From Eutreptiella sp. 'Long Island Sound 2002' (taxonomy: Eukaryota > Euglenozoa > Euglenophyceae > Eutreptiales > Eutreptiaceae): DNA of 64,000 bases. The translations under genes and the position numbers were made by a program. Below the pieces are notes generated by a model. It worked only from the letters and a program-made list of their open reading frames with translations. It searched no databases and was not told where the DNA came from. The DNA is taken from the NCBI GenBank assembly GCA_964036045.1, contig OZ038389.1, positions 66,475,453 through 66,539,452 of the forward strand, in the 5' to 3' direction. Positions 30,855 to 44,400 of the stretch are shown here, piece by piece (the first letter of the stretch is position 1; the number at the start of each line of letters is the position of its first letter).

Positions 30855-31520
30855 ATGGAATTTTGGCGCAACGCTGCTAGAAATTGGGCACAACACTCCT
30901 AGAATTTCGGCACAACGCTCGTGAAAATTGCACTTAAAGGTCCTAGAATTTCGGTGCAACACTTGTAGACCTTCACGAGAAACGCTCCTGGTAATTCGGC
31001 ACAGTGCTCCTAGAATTTTGGTGCAACCCTCCGTGAAATTCGGCACAACATTCCTTAAATTTCCACGCCATGCTCCTAGAATCTTGGCGCAATGCTCCAA
31101 GAAATTTGGCGCAATGCTCCAAGAAATTTGGCGCAATGATCCAGGGCATTCAGCGCAACGTGCCTAGAATTTCGCCACCACGCTATTGGAAGTTCAGTTT
31201 ACCACTCCTCGAATTTCGGCACAGTGCTGGTGGAAATTGGGCACACCACTCCTAGAATTGGGGCACAACACTCCTAGAATTTTGGTGCACCGCTCCTCAA
31301 ATTCGGCACAACACTTCTGGAAATTTGGCACATCCCTCTTAGAAATTGGGTGCCATGCTCCCAGAGATTCGGTACAATGGGCCTGGAAACTTGGAACAAG
31401 GCTCCTAGAAATTTGGCGCAACACTCCTAGAAATTCGGTGCAAAGCTGCTAGAATCGGGGCACAACACTTTCAGAATTTCGGTTCAACACTCCCAGAAAT
31501 TTGGCACAACGCTGCTACAA
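30855..31520. repeat. 22-bp minisatellite, about 30 diverged copies
   Basis: Units such as GCACAACACTCCTAGAATTT plus two bases repeat with period 22, with substitutions in most copies. Open frames here on both strands are products of the repeat. Confidence 0.85.
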
Positions 31521-31527
31521 ATTCAGC

Positions 31528-32010
31528 AACATTTGCAACAATGACCGAGCAATGCCGGAGCAATGCCCAAGCAAAACCCGAGCAATGCTTGAGCGGTGTC
31601 TGGGCACTTCCCTAGCAACGCCTCAGCACTGCTCAAGCAATGTCCAAGCAATGCCATGCTTCAAGAGCGCACGAGCAAAGCCGGAGCAATGCCCAAGCAA
31701 TGCCTGAGCAATGCTCGTGCCATGCCCTAGCACTGCCCGAGCAATTCCGGAGCAATGCCCGAGCAAACGTTGGAGCAATACCCAAGCACCGCCCCAGCAA
31801 CTCCCAACCAACACCCAACCAACGGCCGGCCAAGGCCCACACAACGCCGGAGCAATGCCCAAGCAGTGCCTAAGCAATGCCCAAGCGATGTCCGAGCAAT
31901 TTCCGCACGATTTCTGAACAATGCCATGCTCGCGCAGTGCAAATCCCGAGCAATGGCAAGACAATGCCGGAGAAATGCCCGCTCAACACCCGGGAAACGC
32001 CCGGGCAACG
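31528..32010. repeat. 11-bp minisatellite, about 43 copies
   Basis: GAGCAATGCCC / AAGCAATGCCC-type units repeat with period 11. They follow the 22-bp array directly but are unrelated in sequence. ORFs with regularly spaced Ala/Arg/Gln are artefacts. Confidence 0.85.
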
Positions 32011-32690
32011 ACGAATGCTTTCCGGTGGGCCGGAGTGCCCCCGGTTAGGACCATGAATCAACATGGTTGTGTATGCATGTGTGCATGCATGGGCATTGGG
32101 ATTCACTATGCATAGGTCACCCAAGGTTTGGGTCACCTTGTAGCTCTGAGTCCATCTAGGGGAGCCCGCTTCAAGATCCGTCAAGACCAGTGGCGGGCAC
32201 AATCCCATGTGATCCCATCCTCTTTTTGCCTCCCCCGCTTGCATGCACGATGGTGCAGTGTGGGGATTGTCATCAGTCCAAGCAGCTCTAAAACATGGCA
32301 ATTAGGCGCATTGAGCTAGACATGCCTGGTCAAAAAAAGGTGGCTAAAGGCTCGAAGGGGGAAAGGGGGTGCTGCAGTGCTTGCCTTATGATGGGTCTTC
32401 CATTGCGGTCTATGAGGCGGTTTTGGGGCCACTCCCAATATTTGGGATCATCCCAACGTTTGGCTGTTTCCATGTGTTTTGAGTGGTTTGGGTTGTTTTG
32501 GGGTTGGGCTTGGTGCTGTTGCCTTCACAATGGACTGTGCGCCCATGTTGTGTGGAAATGCCCTTGCTTTGCTCTGCGAGCACACAAGGATAGGGGTGTG
32601 GCCCCTGGGACTGGGACGGGATGCCCCTCCTTTCCCCGGGGAAAGGATGTGGAAGGGGTGGGGCCCATCGGTAGCAACGGATTTTGCTTG
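32011..32690. other. Spacer between minisatellite and microsatellite
   Basis: No supported gene. TGCATG-rich at 32070-32090. Plus-strand ORFs entering the microsatellite are low-complexity. Confidence 0.4.
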
Positions 32691-32953
<263 letters not shown>

Positions 32954-33575
32954 ATATATACGTAACAAACGGGCACCAGCCGAGACGCGGGCAGCAGTCA
33001 AGAAGGCCTGTTTGCACAGATTCTCGCTAGGCACAGTCAGCATAAAAAGCATTGGCATTGTCTAGCTGCGCTAGGCGCCTTTCTGCAGTGGAAGAGATAC
33101 GGAGATGGGGGACCAGCCCATGTTTAGCACCACTGCCAGCGCCGCTGGTGCAAAGGCCTTTAGGACACAGTCGAAGTGACAGCACATCAAAATGTATCCC
33201 AGTCCCCGCCCAGTATCATCTCCACACATCCTGCACCACTATGGGGGCATTACCAAGCTGAGGCATCCCATTAACTACAGGCTGTGGGCTGAGCCATCGA
33301 TTCTGCTTGTACCCCCAAGGCCCAGGACAAGAAGACGGCACCACACCATGGATCTTTAGCTAGCACATGCATACATTCAAGGGTCAAAGAAACATGAATG
33401 CAGGTCACCCCGTCACCGGGGCGATACACACACACAACCTTCATCTTGATTCCGTGAGTATTTGTAGGCACCCGGTAGGTTGTTCCCAGACCCCTGTTAT
33501 TTTCCCCAGCCCCAACGCTTTTGCCAGGCGCCAGCTACTATGCAGCGTCCCATCACAGTATGCGTGTTTTTTCAA

Positions 33576-34740
33576 CTAGCGGAGCACGTGTCCCGCCGCC
33601 TGTGCCCTAGTTCCCAGCAAGCGGTAGGAAATGCTATACACAGCTTTGATGGTGCCGTTGACATCGCGCAGTGACGTTGCATATGCATGGTGTAGGCCCT
33701 TGTGCATTGCCCTCATTGCTTCAGCCCATGAGTACCCTGAGAGCATGGCCACTTGGAGCCATGCCACAGCGCTTAAGATTTGCCCAGCCCAACTGTCCGT
33801 GAATGGCACACCATTTTTCAGTGCCCCTATGAATATTCTGCCAACATACCCAGGATATGCACACGCAGGGGTGGGTAATGGTTGGGCGAGACACAGGTTC
33901 CACTGATCCGTGAGGGCAGATGGTTCTACAAACGCCATCCCATTGCCCTCGTGGTCTTTGACGAATACCACACCCATCGCTTTGCACACTTGCCCACAGC
34001 AGGCCCCCTGGCATTGTGGATTTTCAGGTGTGATGCATGGGCACACTACAAGCAAGCCCTAGGCCCGCTGAAGAACCCCTCGTACCAGCTCCACTACCCT
34101 GCCCCAGTCCACACTCAGAGCGTCTGTGGCCATGAGTGTGTTGTCTCTCAATTGGAAGAAAGCAATGGTCCACTCCACCACCTAGTACGGGTACCCTGCC
34201 TCAGAAATCATGAGTTGGCCCAGTTCGCGAAAAATTTCTGGTTGACATATGCACACTAGACGCTGTGGAAGTCGGCAGTCTGTGAGGTAAACGGCCCTCC
34301 CATCGGCATACATCCCACGCGTACCCACACAGCTCCTGCTGCAGAGCAGTAGTTATTTTGAGTAAGGTCAAAACTGAAATGCGAAACCAAGGTGTCATGA
34401 GCAATGCAACGGAACCCCTACCCATTTGCCCGCCCCGCCTGTCGAGCTTCTTGTGATCGCCCTGTACACTCCAGATCAGACTGGTGTTTACGTGCTTGCA
34501 ACCACGAGCTCACTTTCTACATGTGGTCAGTTATCCATTCAGGACAGACCGTAGTAAATTGCTCTTTGCAGTCTAATTCACACCGCTCATTAAGTCCTAG
34601 AGACGTTGTCCAGGCAAACCAAGGCGTTGCATCAGCAACTTGAAGAATCATGAAGGACATGGGGATCTCAGCAATTAACACACACACACACACACATGCA
34701 CGCAAGCAGGGACACTCATTTGCTCTGATGGGTGGCACAT
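33576..34740 (-). pseudogene. Decayed reverse-transcriptase-like ORF
   Basis: On the minus strand one reading track can be followed from about 34660 to 33590, with one frame change near 34215. The core contains VWVRVGCMPMGGPFTSQTADF, resembling the 'G-x-PMGGxxS' strand of non-LTR, Penelope-like or other RTs, and FFQLRDNTLMATDAL about 50 residues later, where a Y/R-x-DD box would sit (here RDN). A C-terminal conserved-looking block includes PFTDSWAGQILSAVAWLQ. Five in-frame stops are all TAG. No termini were found. It could be another polymerase-like relic; the family is not certain. Confidence 0.35.
34676..34698. repeat. Short (CA)n microsatellite
   Basis: About ten CA units beside GCACGCAAGCAGG. 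Confidence 0.8.
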
Positions 34741-34849
34741 GTATTCAAATTGGCTAACCTGTCTTCTTGCTCCTCTGGCTTCCCTTGCACATAAACACTG
34801 AGAAAAGTGACGGGTAGGGATACCAAAGTAACTAGGTTAGGACTCAACC

Positions 34850-35440
34850 ATTCCTAAACCAGTGCACAACCAATCCTCAACAATTGTCGAAACATTGCTC
34901 ACCCATTGCTTACCATTGCCTATCCATTCCTCAACCATCAGAGTTCTCAATAGGGGGGGGGGGGGGCGTCCCCTTGCCAGCCCCACCCCACCCCTCTGTC
35001 ACACCTCACGGGTCACTGGTCACGTGTCGCGGGTCACAGGTCATGGGTGTTGTCACTGTCACTGACGTTTTCACTGCCACTGTCACTGTCACTGTCACTG
35101 TTGCTGTGACTGTCACTGTCATTTGTGGCTGACACTGTGGCCGTGACTGACACTGCGACTGTAACTGTGACTGTGAATGTGACTGTGACTGTGACTGTGA
35201 CTGTGACTGTGACTGTGATTGTAACTGTGACTATGAGCCTCAAAAAGGCCAGGTGTGACATCCTACCTGTGACATTGTCACAGTTACCCAGCCACCCCTC
35301 ACCCCGCCCCCCACCCCAGCCCCCAAATGGGGCAATTCTTATTGAGAACCCTGACAACCATTCATCAATCAATGCTAATCTGTTGCTCAACCCTTGATCG
35401 CCCATTGCAAAAAACCGTTGCTAAACTATTTATCAACCAT
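34850..35440. repeat. Degenerate CAACCATTGCTC-type minisatellite interrupted by an inverted-repeat element
   Basis: Units of 11-12 bp (CTCACCCATTGC, CTCAACCATT) are visible at 34850-34937 and again at 35355-35440. The block between has other sequence and its own terminal inverted repeats. Confidence 0.6.
34938..35354. mobile_element. Small inverted-repeat element (417 bp) with internal TGTCAC/TGTGAC repeats
   Basis: It starts TCAGAGTTCTCAATA (34938-34952) and ends with the near-perfect complement TATTGAGAACCCTGA (35340-35354), one mismatch in 15. CAACCA flanks both ends (34932-34937, 35355-35360). The flanks are themselves repetitive, so the duplication is weaker evidence than usual. Inside: a 13-base G run, hexamer repeats (about 35050-35235) and a C-rich end. 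It looks like a MITE. Confidence 0.5.
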
Positions 35441-35764
35441 GAGCGTTCTGATGTGCCCTGTGTGCCCCACGCGCTTCGAGGAACATGCAGAATGAAGCAA
35501 TAAACGCAGAAACAGTGGTCTTAGGGGTTCACATGCAACAACACTACTCCATGGACCTCACAAAGTGGTTGCAGCAGCCCATTGCCTAGGAGGCTGTTGT
35601 ATGTACCAAAATGTACAAACAGTTGATGGTCCCCAGCATTCACATGCCATCGGCATGAGAAATCAAATGTCCAACTCAAACTGTGGCTGTACAAACGGGG
35701 AGTGTTGAACTCACAGAATTGTTTTGGATCGCTCCGGATACTTGCCGACAATTCTCGAAAGTCT

Positions 35765-36375
35765 CGGGATGGATGCTGTCAAACCCTGATAATCGCTAGA
35801 TGGATGCTCTTAATTCTTGGAGGTCTGTGGATGGATATTGTTGCTTCCTGCAAGTCTCTGGATCAATGTTGTTAATTTCGAGAGGTGTGTGGATGTATGC
35901 CAATAAAACTCGGAGGTCACCAAATGGATGGTGTGAATGGATGGAGGTCTCTGCGCGGATACGATTACTTCTGGGAGGTTTTTAGATGGATGCTGGTAAT
36001 TCTTGGAGGTCTCTAGATGAATACTGTGAATTCCTAGAGGTCTCAAGTGGGATGCTATTGATTCCTAGAGGTCTCTATATGGTCTTGTTGATTCTTAGAC
36101 GTTTCTAGATGAATGCTATTAAAACCTGGAAGTTTGGGAATGGATGCTATTAACTCCAAGAGGTCTCTAGGTGGATCCTTCATTCCCTGATGTTAAATCC
36201 TAGAAGACTATGGAGGGATGTTGTTAACTCTTGGGGGTCTTTGCATGGATGTTATTGAGTCCTAGAAGTCTCTCAATGGATACGGATGATTCCTCAGGGT
36301 GTCCACATGGATGATGATAATTCCTAGAGGTCTCTAGATGGATGCTATTAATTCCTAGGGTCCCTATATGGATGT
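35765..36375. repeat. 31-bp minisatellite, about 20 copies
   Basis: GATGGATGCTNTTAATTCCT plus AGAGGTCTCTA-type units repeat at period 31 with divergence. Confidence 0.85.
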
Positions 36376-36925
36376 TGCACCATGGTGCACCGGGTGCACA
36401 CTGTTATATTGGTGGTGCACAATGGTCGTGCACCATTGCCATAGTGGTGGTGCACAATGGTCATAAAGCATCTTGCACCGGCTGCCAATGCTACATTGGT
36501 GGTACACAATGATCGTGCACAATTTCGTGCACCAGGTGCACAACGCTATATTGGTGGTGCACAACGGTAGTGCACCGTTGTGCATCGGGCGATGCAATGT
36601 TGGTGGTGCCCAATGGTCGTCCACAATTTTTGTGCGGCAGGTGCACAATGCTATATTAATGGTTCACAATGGTGTGTTGGTGGTGCACAATGGGTGTGCA
36701 CCGTGCACTGCATGCACAATGCATTACTCGTGGTGCGCAATGGTTGTGCGCCATTGTGCACCGGGTGCACAATGTCATATTAGTGGTGCACAATGGTCGT
36801 CCACGATTGTGCATCACGTGCACAATGCCATATTAGTGGCGCATAATGGTCATGGAAAATTGGTTGCACCGGGTGCACAATGCAATATTGGTGGTTCATG
36901 GTTGTAAACCATATTGGTGGTGCAC
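36376..36925. repeat. GGTGGTGCACAATGGTCGTG repeat, units about 50-60 bp
   Basis: About ten copies of a unit beginning with the named motif and containing GTGCACCGGGTGCACAATGC, itself partly palindromic. A detached copy lies at 37430-37515. Confidence 0.8.
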
Positions 36926-38810
36926 TATGGGAGCGCTTACTACGCACCGTGCGCGCCACAAGATCAGGGTAATTCGCTTTAGTGCACACTACCTAGGAAA
37001 TATGCGCCGGAACAAAAATGTTCCAGAACAAAAATGTTCCAAGCACATTGATCGGTTGAGACCATTGCTCTCTATAGAGGAGAGACTACGGGCCCAGCTC
37101 AACATGCAAAGCATGGTAGCAAATCCCACCCCTCGCATCAACCCCTCGGTCAAAGGTAGCAGAGCCCCTATGCTACTTGTTCCCCCATACCCCTTGAATC
37201 AAGCAACCAAAAGCTTCATACATGGCCCATTCCACATTCGAGACAAGCAACAAGTTTGTGGGGGTAAAAGAGGCCCAAAAACGGAAATGTAGAAAAAAAG
37301 GGGGGGGGGGTATGTGTTACATAACAAGCGCATGTGTGTATGTACCATTGCCTCTGTTCCACAATAGCCATTACCCAAATTGCGCACTGCAGATGCCACA
37401 AGATGAGCACCTCCAACGGTCTTGAAGCAGCTTGCAACCAGTGCACAATGCATTATTGGTGGTGCAGAATGCTTGTGCACAATTTTGTGCATTGAGCGCA
37501 CAATTCTATATTGGTACACTCGACATGCTGCAAATCTAACACTCACTCCGCCAACCGATGCTCATGACATGCAAGCTTCAATCCATAGTATCCTCCATAT
37601 ATGCCCTTGTGGCCCACTTGAACCCTTACCGTGGGTTGTTGCTCCCTTGTCCTATCATCTCTCCAACTACGTTTGGTTGGAGTGCTTGAGTTTCTTCCTT
37701 TTCCCCCTAGGTCTCCCTCTGTCGCTTGCATTTGTGCTTTAACTATCACTGGTTGTGAACAAAGCCCTTTCCACTAGGCGCTGGCCCATTGTTCGATTAG
37801 GGAGCATTTGTATCCTCATGTACAAAGGTTGTGATTCAAGCAAAAGTAACTCCTTGGAATGTGACGGGTAATAGTGGTCTGACATGGGCTCTAGGCCCAA
37901 GACTCTCCACGATGCCGCCGGGGACAGGCTCGGCGGGGTGACAGTAGACAGTAGGGCTATCATCGTGCCACACAAAGAGGAGACAATAATAACTCCTCTA
38001 TACCCTCTAATGCCCTGCTTGGGGTCTAAAACAATTGCACATTGATGCGCCAATCGTCCTCGGAAACCCTATGTTGGGTGTGCAAACCTAACATCCTGGG
38101 TCGACGGGGTCGTAGAAAATAGGCAAAAACGTTCACTATTGGCCTCAAACACTAGCACTGAAAACGAGATATATGTTGTATTTCTAAAAAATCCATTCTG
38201 AGACGCTAGTTTGTGTCGTTTCTCTGTCAGCGGCGAAACAAAACTTCGATTGTGTCCAACATGGTCGATGGGACTGACACACTCTCTACCCCCCAAAGCC
38301 CTGCAGTCTTATGATCACGTGGTGCCCATGGTATGCAGACCACAGCTTTGCCCTCAAAAACATGGGCAGTAGGCAACACAAAACAAAGGCACCATCAATA
38401 CACGAAGACAGTGAATGACACTGTAGTGTTCCAAATATGCAGACATTTGTTGGATCCTAGCAGACTAGGGGAATGCGACGGGGTTTCACTATTAACATCG
38501 AACGTTCTGCTGATATTGATGAATAGGGCAAATATGCACAACATGCATACACATTGTGCATTAGTCATAAGCATGGTGCCAAAACTGTTCAGGTACAAAA
38601 ATAGTGTTAACTGTGGAGGCATACATGTTGCATGGATTTTTCAAAAAGTACATGTACATTGACCCCTTCCCCTTGTGCAGGGCAAAGGCCTCATCACCAG
38701 CTTCAAATACCACCACAACCCCAACAGTTGCACAGTGTTTGTTGCACACTTGGGCTATCAGACCTGGCATATTGAGCTACAACGCACATGTTTTTTATCC
38801 GACGGCACCT
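36926..38810. other. Anonymous DNA after the minisatellite chain
   Basis: No supported gene. It has a G run at about 37300, a detached copy of the GTGCAC repeat at 37430-37515, and short ORFs only. Confidence 0.4.
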
Positions 38811-38814
38811 TTTT

Positions 38815-41248
38815 TTTTACCGTCAGCAGTACAACGTGCATCACAGAAACCAGTTACAAAATCCTTTTTCAGCACAGACCTATGGATGTCCTGACTTGAG
38901 TAACAAAGAGAATGCATCATAGTCCAATTGCACAGAAACATACAATGCAATGCCACCGGTAAGCAAGACAGCTGTCCGGTGTAGGCGGCACGGTGCGTGG
39001 CTTATAAGTGAACACATATGTTGAAGGACAGCAGTATGAGGGTACTACTGCCAGCAGTGGAACCGACCAGAGCAACACTGTTACATGTCGGAAAGAAGCC
39101 CGGAAGGTCCGGGACATCAAGGCAGTGCGTGGGCAGGGGTGTTGCAAATCGGGTAAGAGAAGTGGCAAGCACACACCACTTATCTTTTATTGCCAGCAGC
39201 AGAACATAGCTGCACACTAATAGGCAACAAGGGCCCAGTGCAAAGCAGCGCAGTTTGCCGCAGACACATGGCACCAACCCATCGCAGTGCCAGGCAACCA
39301 GTATCCACGGGGGGGGGGGGTTACTGCCAACAAGAGAACATTAGCATGCATCAGGCTGTGTGATTACTTCTTTTTCCCCTTCCCCCCGCTCTTCTCGAAA
39401 AACTCCTGCATGTCCTGTGCAGTAGGGATCTTGGTGGCTACAAAGGTGCCGAGCAGTTGTTAACCAATTGACGTACGCCATAAATGGCCTAGTAAAACCC
39501 AGAGGTTGCGGAGATGGGCACATCCCCAATAGCCAAGGGGTACCATGGAGTAACCTCAACGTCCTTGCGGCGAAGGTCCAACGGGCATGGTACCTCCTCA
39601 AAACCCATGTGTTGACGCACAAGGTGCTTTGTTGCTACCGTAACAGATAGCCATGCATCCTGTAAGTCCGTAACATACTCAGCCACATCACTGTATAGGG
39701 TGTCAGGTGTGTGGTGCCCCGCAAAATGTCCCCTCAAATTGCCAGCAAGTATAAGTGCCATTGCCGTTGTTGACAATGATGTGCTGCGTCGCGTGGCCGG
39801 TTTTTCGGAGTACTGGGCTTTGTTGCACTGATCTACCCAGGCAGCAAGTGCCCCCCCCCCCCCCCCTGTGTTGTAACATCCGTAGAACCTCCTGCTCCCT
39901 AATATCTACCCGGGCCACCACATGACGGTTTGCAAGCTGAACACGAACCTGTTTGCTAACCCTTGATGTATCTTGAGGCAAGCTTGCACGGGCAGCATGT
40001 GGATGCCTAAGCTTAAGCAGGGTACGGTATAGCATAAAGATGGTTGGTATCAACCTCCATAACCACCGCTTCCGCCCTCGGTCCTCCCCGTCCTCCTTGA
40101 AGTTGTTCAAAGAGTTTTGCCGGAAGTTTGCCAAAAGACCACCAAGAATTCTGCCGGACCGCAGTCATCAACATCCCAACAACATAGATCCTTGGTGGAT
40201 TCATAGGGGTTCTCCATGTTAAGGAGACTATGCCACATGGCTAAGTCAATGGCACCAGAGGGCAGGGTATAGGACATGCATGTCTAGCAGAAAACCACGG
40301 TGTGAGGGAGCTTCTACTGTCAGCAGTAGAACAAGTGTGACCTTGTGGCGAGGTGGACCGGGAGTGGTACTCCGGCATACAGAAGGTGTGGCATGTTGGT
40401 GGAGTTTCACACATGTACCCGTAACACGCACTACTGATAGGACTCAACACATCGTTCCGTATTCTACTGCCACCAGCAAGACGGTACCCCAATAGAGAGA
40501 ACATTGATCTATGTTCCAATGTTTGCTAAACGGGATACTAATGTAGAGGACGGCATACAAATACCCATGACAACAGTCTTCGGTGTATGCTGATAAGAAG
40601 ACAAGAGGACAAGTGTGTACAATGTGACGGGATCCATACATCGACAAGGCCTTTGTCATGAAGGGCACCAACGTATAACATGAAAGCAGTGCAACACGAA
40701 ATGTAGACAGCGCACACTCAAGTGAACGGGTGAACAAGGATAGACAACGTAGGAATCCATGGGGCAACAAGAGAGCGCAGGACCACATTGTGACGGTTGA
40801 TGGACACCGTGACTTGTTCTACTGCCAGCAGTAGAATCATTGTGGGAATTCTCTTGCAGGGCTGCAGCAGGGCGAAATGTAAAGAAATGTGCGCAGGGGG
40901 TGTTGTACAGCATTCAAGAGTGGCCATAACCCGGGAAGTCTTGTACGTGACACGTACGAGGCAGGAAACAGTGTTTTTTTTCAGTGGAAAAAACGATAAA
41001 CAATGGAAACCGGAAATCCGGTACCCGGTCGTCTAGTGCAGCAGTATGCATGGTGGATCGTCAATTGTGGGCGTAGGATCGATGCCCACTATCGTCGACA
41101 TGCCCACTAGGTGCATATCGCACCAGGACATGGTCCCCTACCGGAGTAATACCGGTTCACTAGGGGCATGGCCCATAGCTTTATGGTCATACAACATGTA
41201 TTGAGTACCATGTATTGCACTGCACTAGTTCTACTGCTAGCAGTAAAA
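38815..41248. repeat. Cluster of dispersed 20-bp palindromes
   Basis: TTCTACTGC-CA-GCAGTAGAA is perfect at 40817-40836. Close variants lie at 40312-40331, 40462-40480, 41229-41248, 39043-39062, 39185-39204, 39321-39338 and 38815-38834. Spacing is irregular (about 130 to 970 bp) and flanks are not obviously shared, so it is not a simple tandem array. No gene could be supported in this interval; minus-strand ORFs 39489-39776 and 39703-40134 have no recognised domain. Confidence 0.6.
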
Positions 41249-41499
41249 GGACACATCAAAAACGGGAAAAAGCGTGTTGGGCTACTAATTGCAACACCAT
41301 GTGATGTGCCCCCGGTAATGCATGAGCCGGGTGTACTCTATAGTACGAGCCGTGCAGATGGAATGAAACAGACAGTACGAACGAGTACCTTCTTTTTCAC
41401 CCGCCTAGAGGGCTATATTCCCTTCTGTAATAGGCATAGGACAGGTGCGTGGGCCTGTTCAGCAAGACATACACCGCCGGCGGCAGGTGGTAGTGGGGG

Positions 41500-44400
41500 G
41501 GGCTAGGGTACGCGGGGGCGATCAGCCTCGCAGGCCACCTGGTAGATGAGGTCCCAGTGGGGGCCCGGGGGGACAAGATGCAGGACATCCGGCCACCGGG
41601 CGGTGCCCCAAACCTCGCGGTGACAGGGTGGCCCACCAGGCGTCAATGAGCCGGGGGAGGAGGGCGTGCACCTCGGCGGCCACCTCCCGCCAAGTCGCCG
41701 AGGGGTCAGGATAGGGGGGGCGGGGGCTGGCGGGCGGGGTCGTTGTCCCACATCCGGCCCCACTAGTCCACTACCACAGCATGGGACCTGCCGGCAGCCG
41801 TCTCCCGATCGAAGAGGGCGAGGTGGCGGCGGGGGCGGAGGTGCTAGCAGTCGGGGGGGTCCCAATGCTCCAGCCTCCCGATATGGCGGGTCGGCCGCCA
41901 CATCGGCGTGCCACAGGGGCGCGAGGTACCAGTGCCACGTGTAGAAGAGACCGGCGTTTCGGTTGTCGGGGGGGGGGGGCGGGGGCGCACGCAAAGAGGA
42001 CCCTGGGTACCTTCATTGCAACACCTGGGCGACGGTGGCCCCCTTGGTCCCAAACTAGGGGCCGGATGGGCCCTAGACAGCGGACCGTTAGAGGGGGCCG
42101 TCCGCACATTGGTGGTGGGTGTGCCACCACCCGTTCCACGCCCCAGCAAGGAGGCCCTAGAGGCGCGGGAACCCGGGGCACAACCCCTCGAGGGGGGCAA
42201 GGACAAAGGCGGTGTTGGCCCACCCTCGCCGCTAATGGGGGATGGGGAACACTGTTTTGACCTCGCCGTACCACCACCGCAACAGCTCGCCGCCGGTGCT
42301 CGGGGAGTTGGGGGTGGCGGGCCTTAGCGCCATTGTCCTCGCCCTCGGCCTTGCTGCCGGCCGCGCTAGCGACGTGGTCCTCGCGCCATGAGCAAAAGAA
42401 GGCGGAGGTAGACTGCAAGGAGGCCAGTGCGGTGGGGGGGGGGGAAGAGGGTTGAACCCGACCCCCTCGCGCCCCCTCTCAGCAGCCCCCTCATCAGGCG
42501 GTGTGCCTTGTTGTCCCGTTCCCCTATCGCAGTCCAACCCGCGGGGGTGGGGGGGGGGCTCGGTCCCCGTCACGCCTGGCGCGGGGGAAAGCCGCAGTGC
42601 CGCAGCTGCTTGGTCCCCTACCATCTCGCCACTGCCCCGCTCTAGAGTGGGGCCCCCTTCCACCACCCGGGCCTGACCCCCCCCCCCGGAGGGACACATG
42701 GCCATCACCTCGCCGCGGAGCGCCCTCGTGGGCTGTGCGCGCATAGACACCCTCCTGCCGGGGAAAGGATCCGGTCCCTAAGGCTGCTCCAAGGGGAAGG
42801 CCGCCCGTGCAAGGAACCGCCGCGATTACCACCACCACCTCCTGCGGGTGTGACCGATGAGGCGCCACAGGGTCTGCTTGCAATGCTACCCCCCCCCCCC
42901 CATTTGTTCCGGCGTCGTCAGCGCCAGCGCTAGCCACTGAGCGCAGGCTGCAACCCACAGACATAGGGTCAAGATGTGGAAGACTAAGAACATTAAATGA
43001 TGTCCTCGGCCTCCTCATCGAGGTCAATCGCTACTGACTCCCCGTTGGCCATCGCCAGGTCACCCGTGTAGTCCGGGGCCTCCACCGCCGCGGCGGGCTA
43101 CCCCCCCCCCCCCACGACCCCTCTGACGCGTCATTTAGGCCCTCGGGCCCACTGGTTGGTACTGCCCCCGGCGGGACGTGGGGGTTGTCCGCTCCCAGAG
43201 GCGGTCAGGCAGGCGGGTGTCGGGGGCGCCCTGCCAGACACTTTGGTAGTCCTCGAGCACCCCCTCCACCTCGAGGTCAAAGACGGGCCAGTCGAGGGTG
43301 CTGTGGGCCAGCTATGTGCAGCATTGGATGCTGATGATTACCTCCGACCCAAAGGCCTCCTTGGCGTAGCGACGGAGCTACGCATAGTCGTCCATCGCCA
43401 ACCCTAGTTGCGCCAGGTAGCCCCGGACTTGAACGAAGGTGGTCTGGGACGGGGCCCGTGCACCCATCAGGCCACCACCGCGGGGCTCGCCGGCTTAGTC
43501 CCCGAGAGGCAGAGCCCCGCGTTGCCAGGCGCTCCTCCGTCCACCAGCCCTGTGAAGATCGTCTAGAGCTCCTAATCCACGGCGAGCGTCTTCCACAACT
43601 TTGGGGAGGGTCTGCAACGCTTCGGTGGCTGCTTTTACCAGAGCACGTACGCGGGGTGCTGGCAGGCGGAGCCCGTGACAATCCACGGGCGGAAGTGGAC
43701 ACCCGGGCTCTGCGATTGGCGCGTAGGACCCGCGGCGCCACCTCTGTCGGGAGTTCTATGGAGACCTCCACCTTCGACCCTCGCACCGCCGCCTGCATGG
43801 TGGGGGGGTGCGGTAGGGCACCCCAAGGAGTGGTCCTTGCCGAACGAGCCCACATGGAGCCGACACAGGTCGGCGTCCGCCAGGACTACCGGGTCAATGA
43901 CACATACGATGCGCACCGTGGACGGCAAGGGGTCCAGCGGAGCGGGGTTCGCGTCCGGGAGCTTGGCTGTCCCCTTCTTGTCTTCCTCTAGGAGGCGTTC
44001 CCAGACTAGCTGGAGCACGTGCCCGGGGGGAGATGGGTCCACCACTTCCGGGTTTGCCGTCTCCCAGTCTAGTCTAAGGTCTTGCGCTCGGTCCGCACCA
44101 CGCCCTACAAAGATCTTCCCGTTACCGCGAAGATGGTCTTCAACTGGCGGAGGGCCGGCAGCAAAGACGCCACGGTGGGGGCCACGTTGCTGCACCCCCT
44201 TGGACGTGTACTAGCGCAGTGACCCACTGGAAACCGTCGTGCGCCGTGATGGCAACCGCAGCCGCCAAGTGGGCCTCGTGGACCGTGCAGCCTACCAAAG
44301 CCACATACCACAAGGCTCCCTCTTGGGAGGGCTGCCTCCACTCCGCCGGGTGGCGCCCGGGGGTGACTTGGGCGATGCCCCACTCCCGGATCATGTCCTG

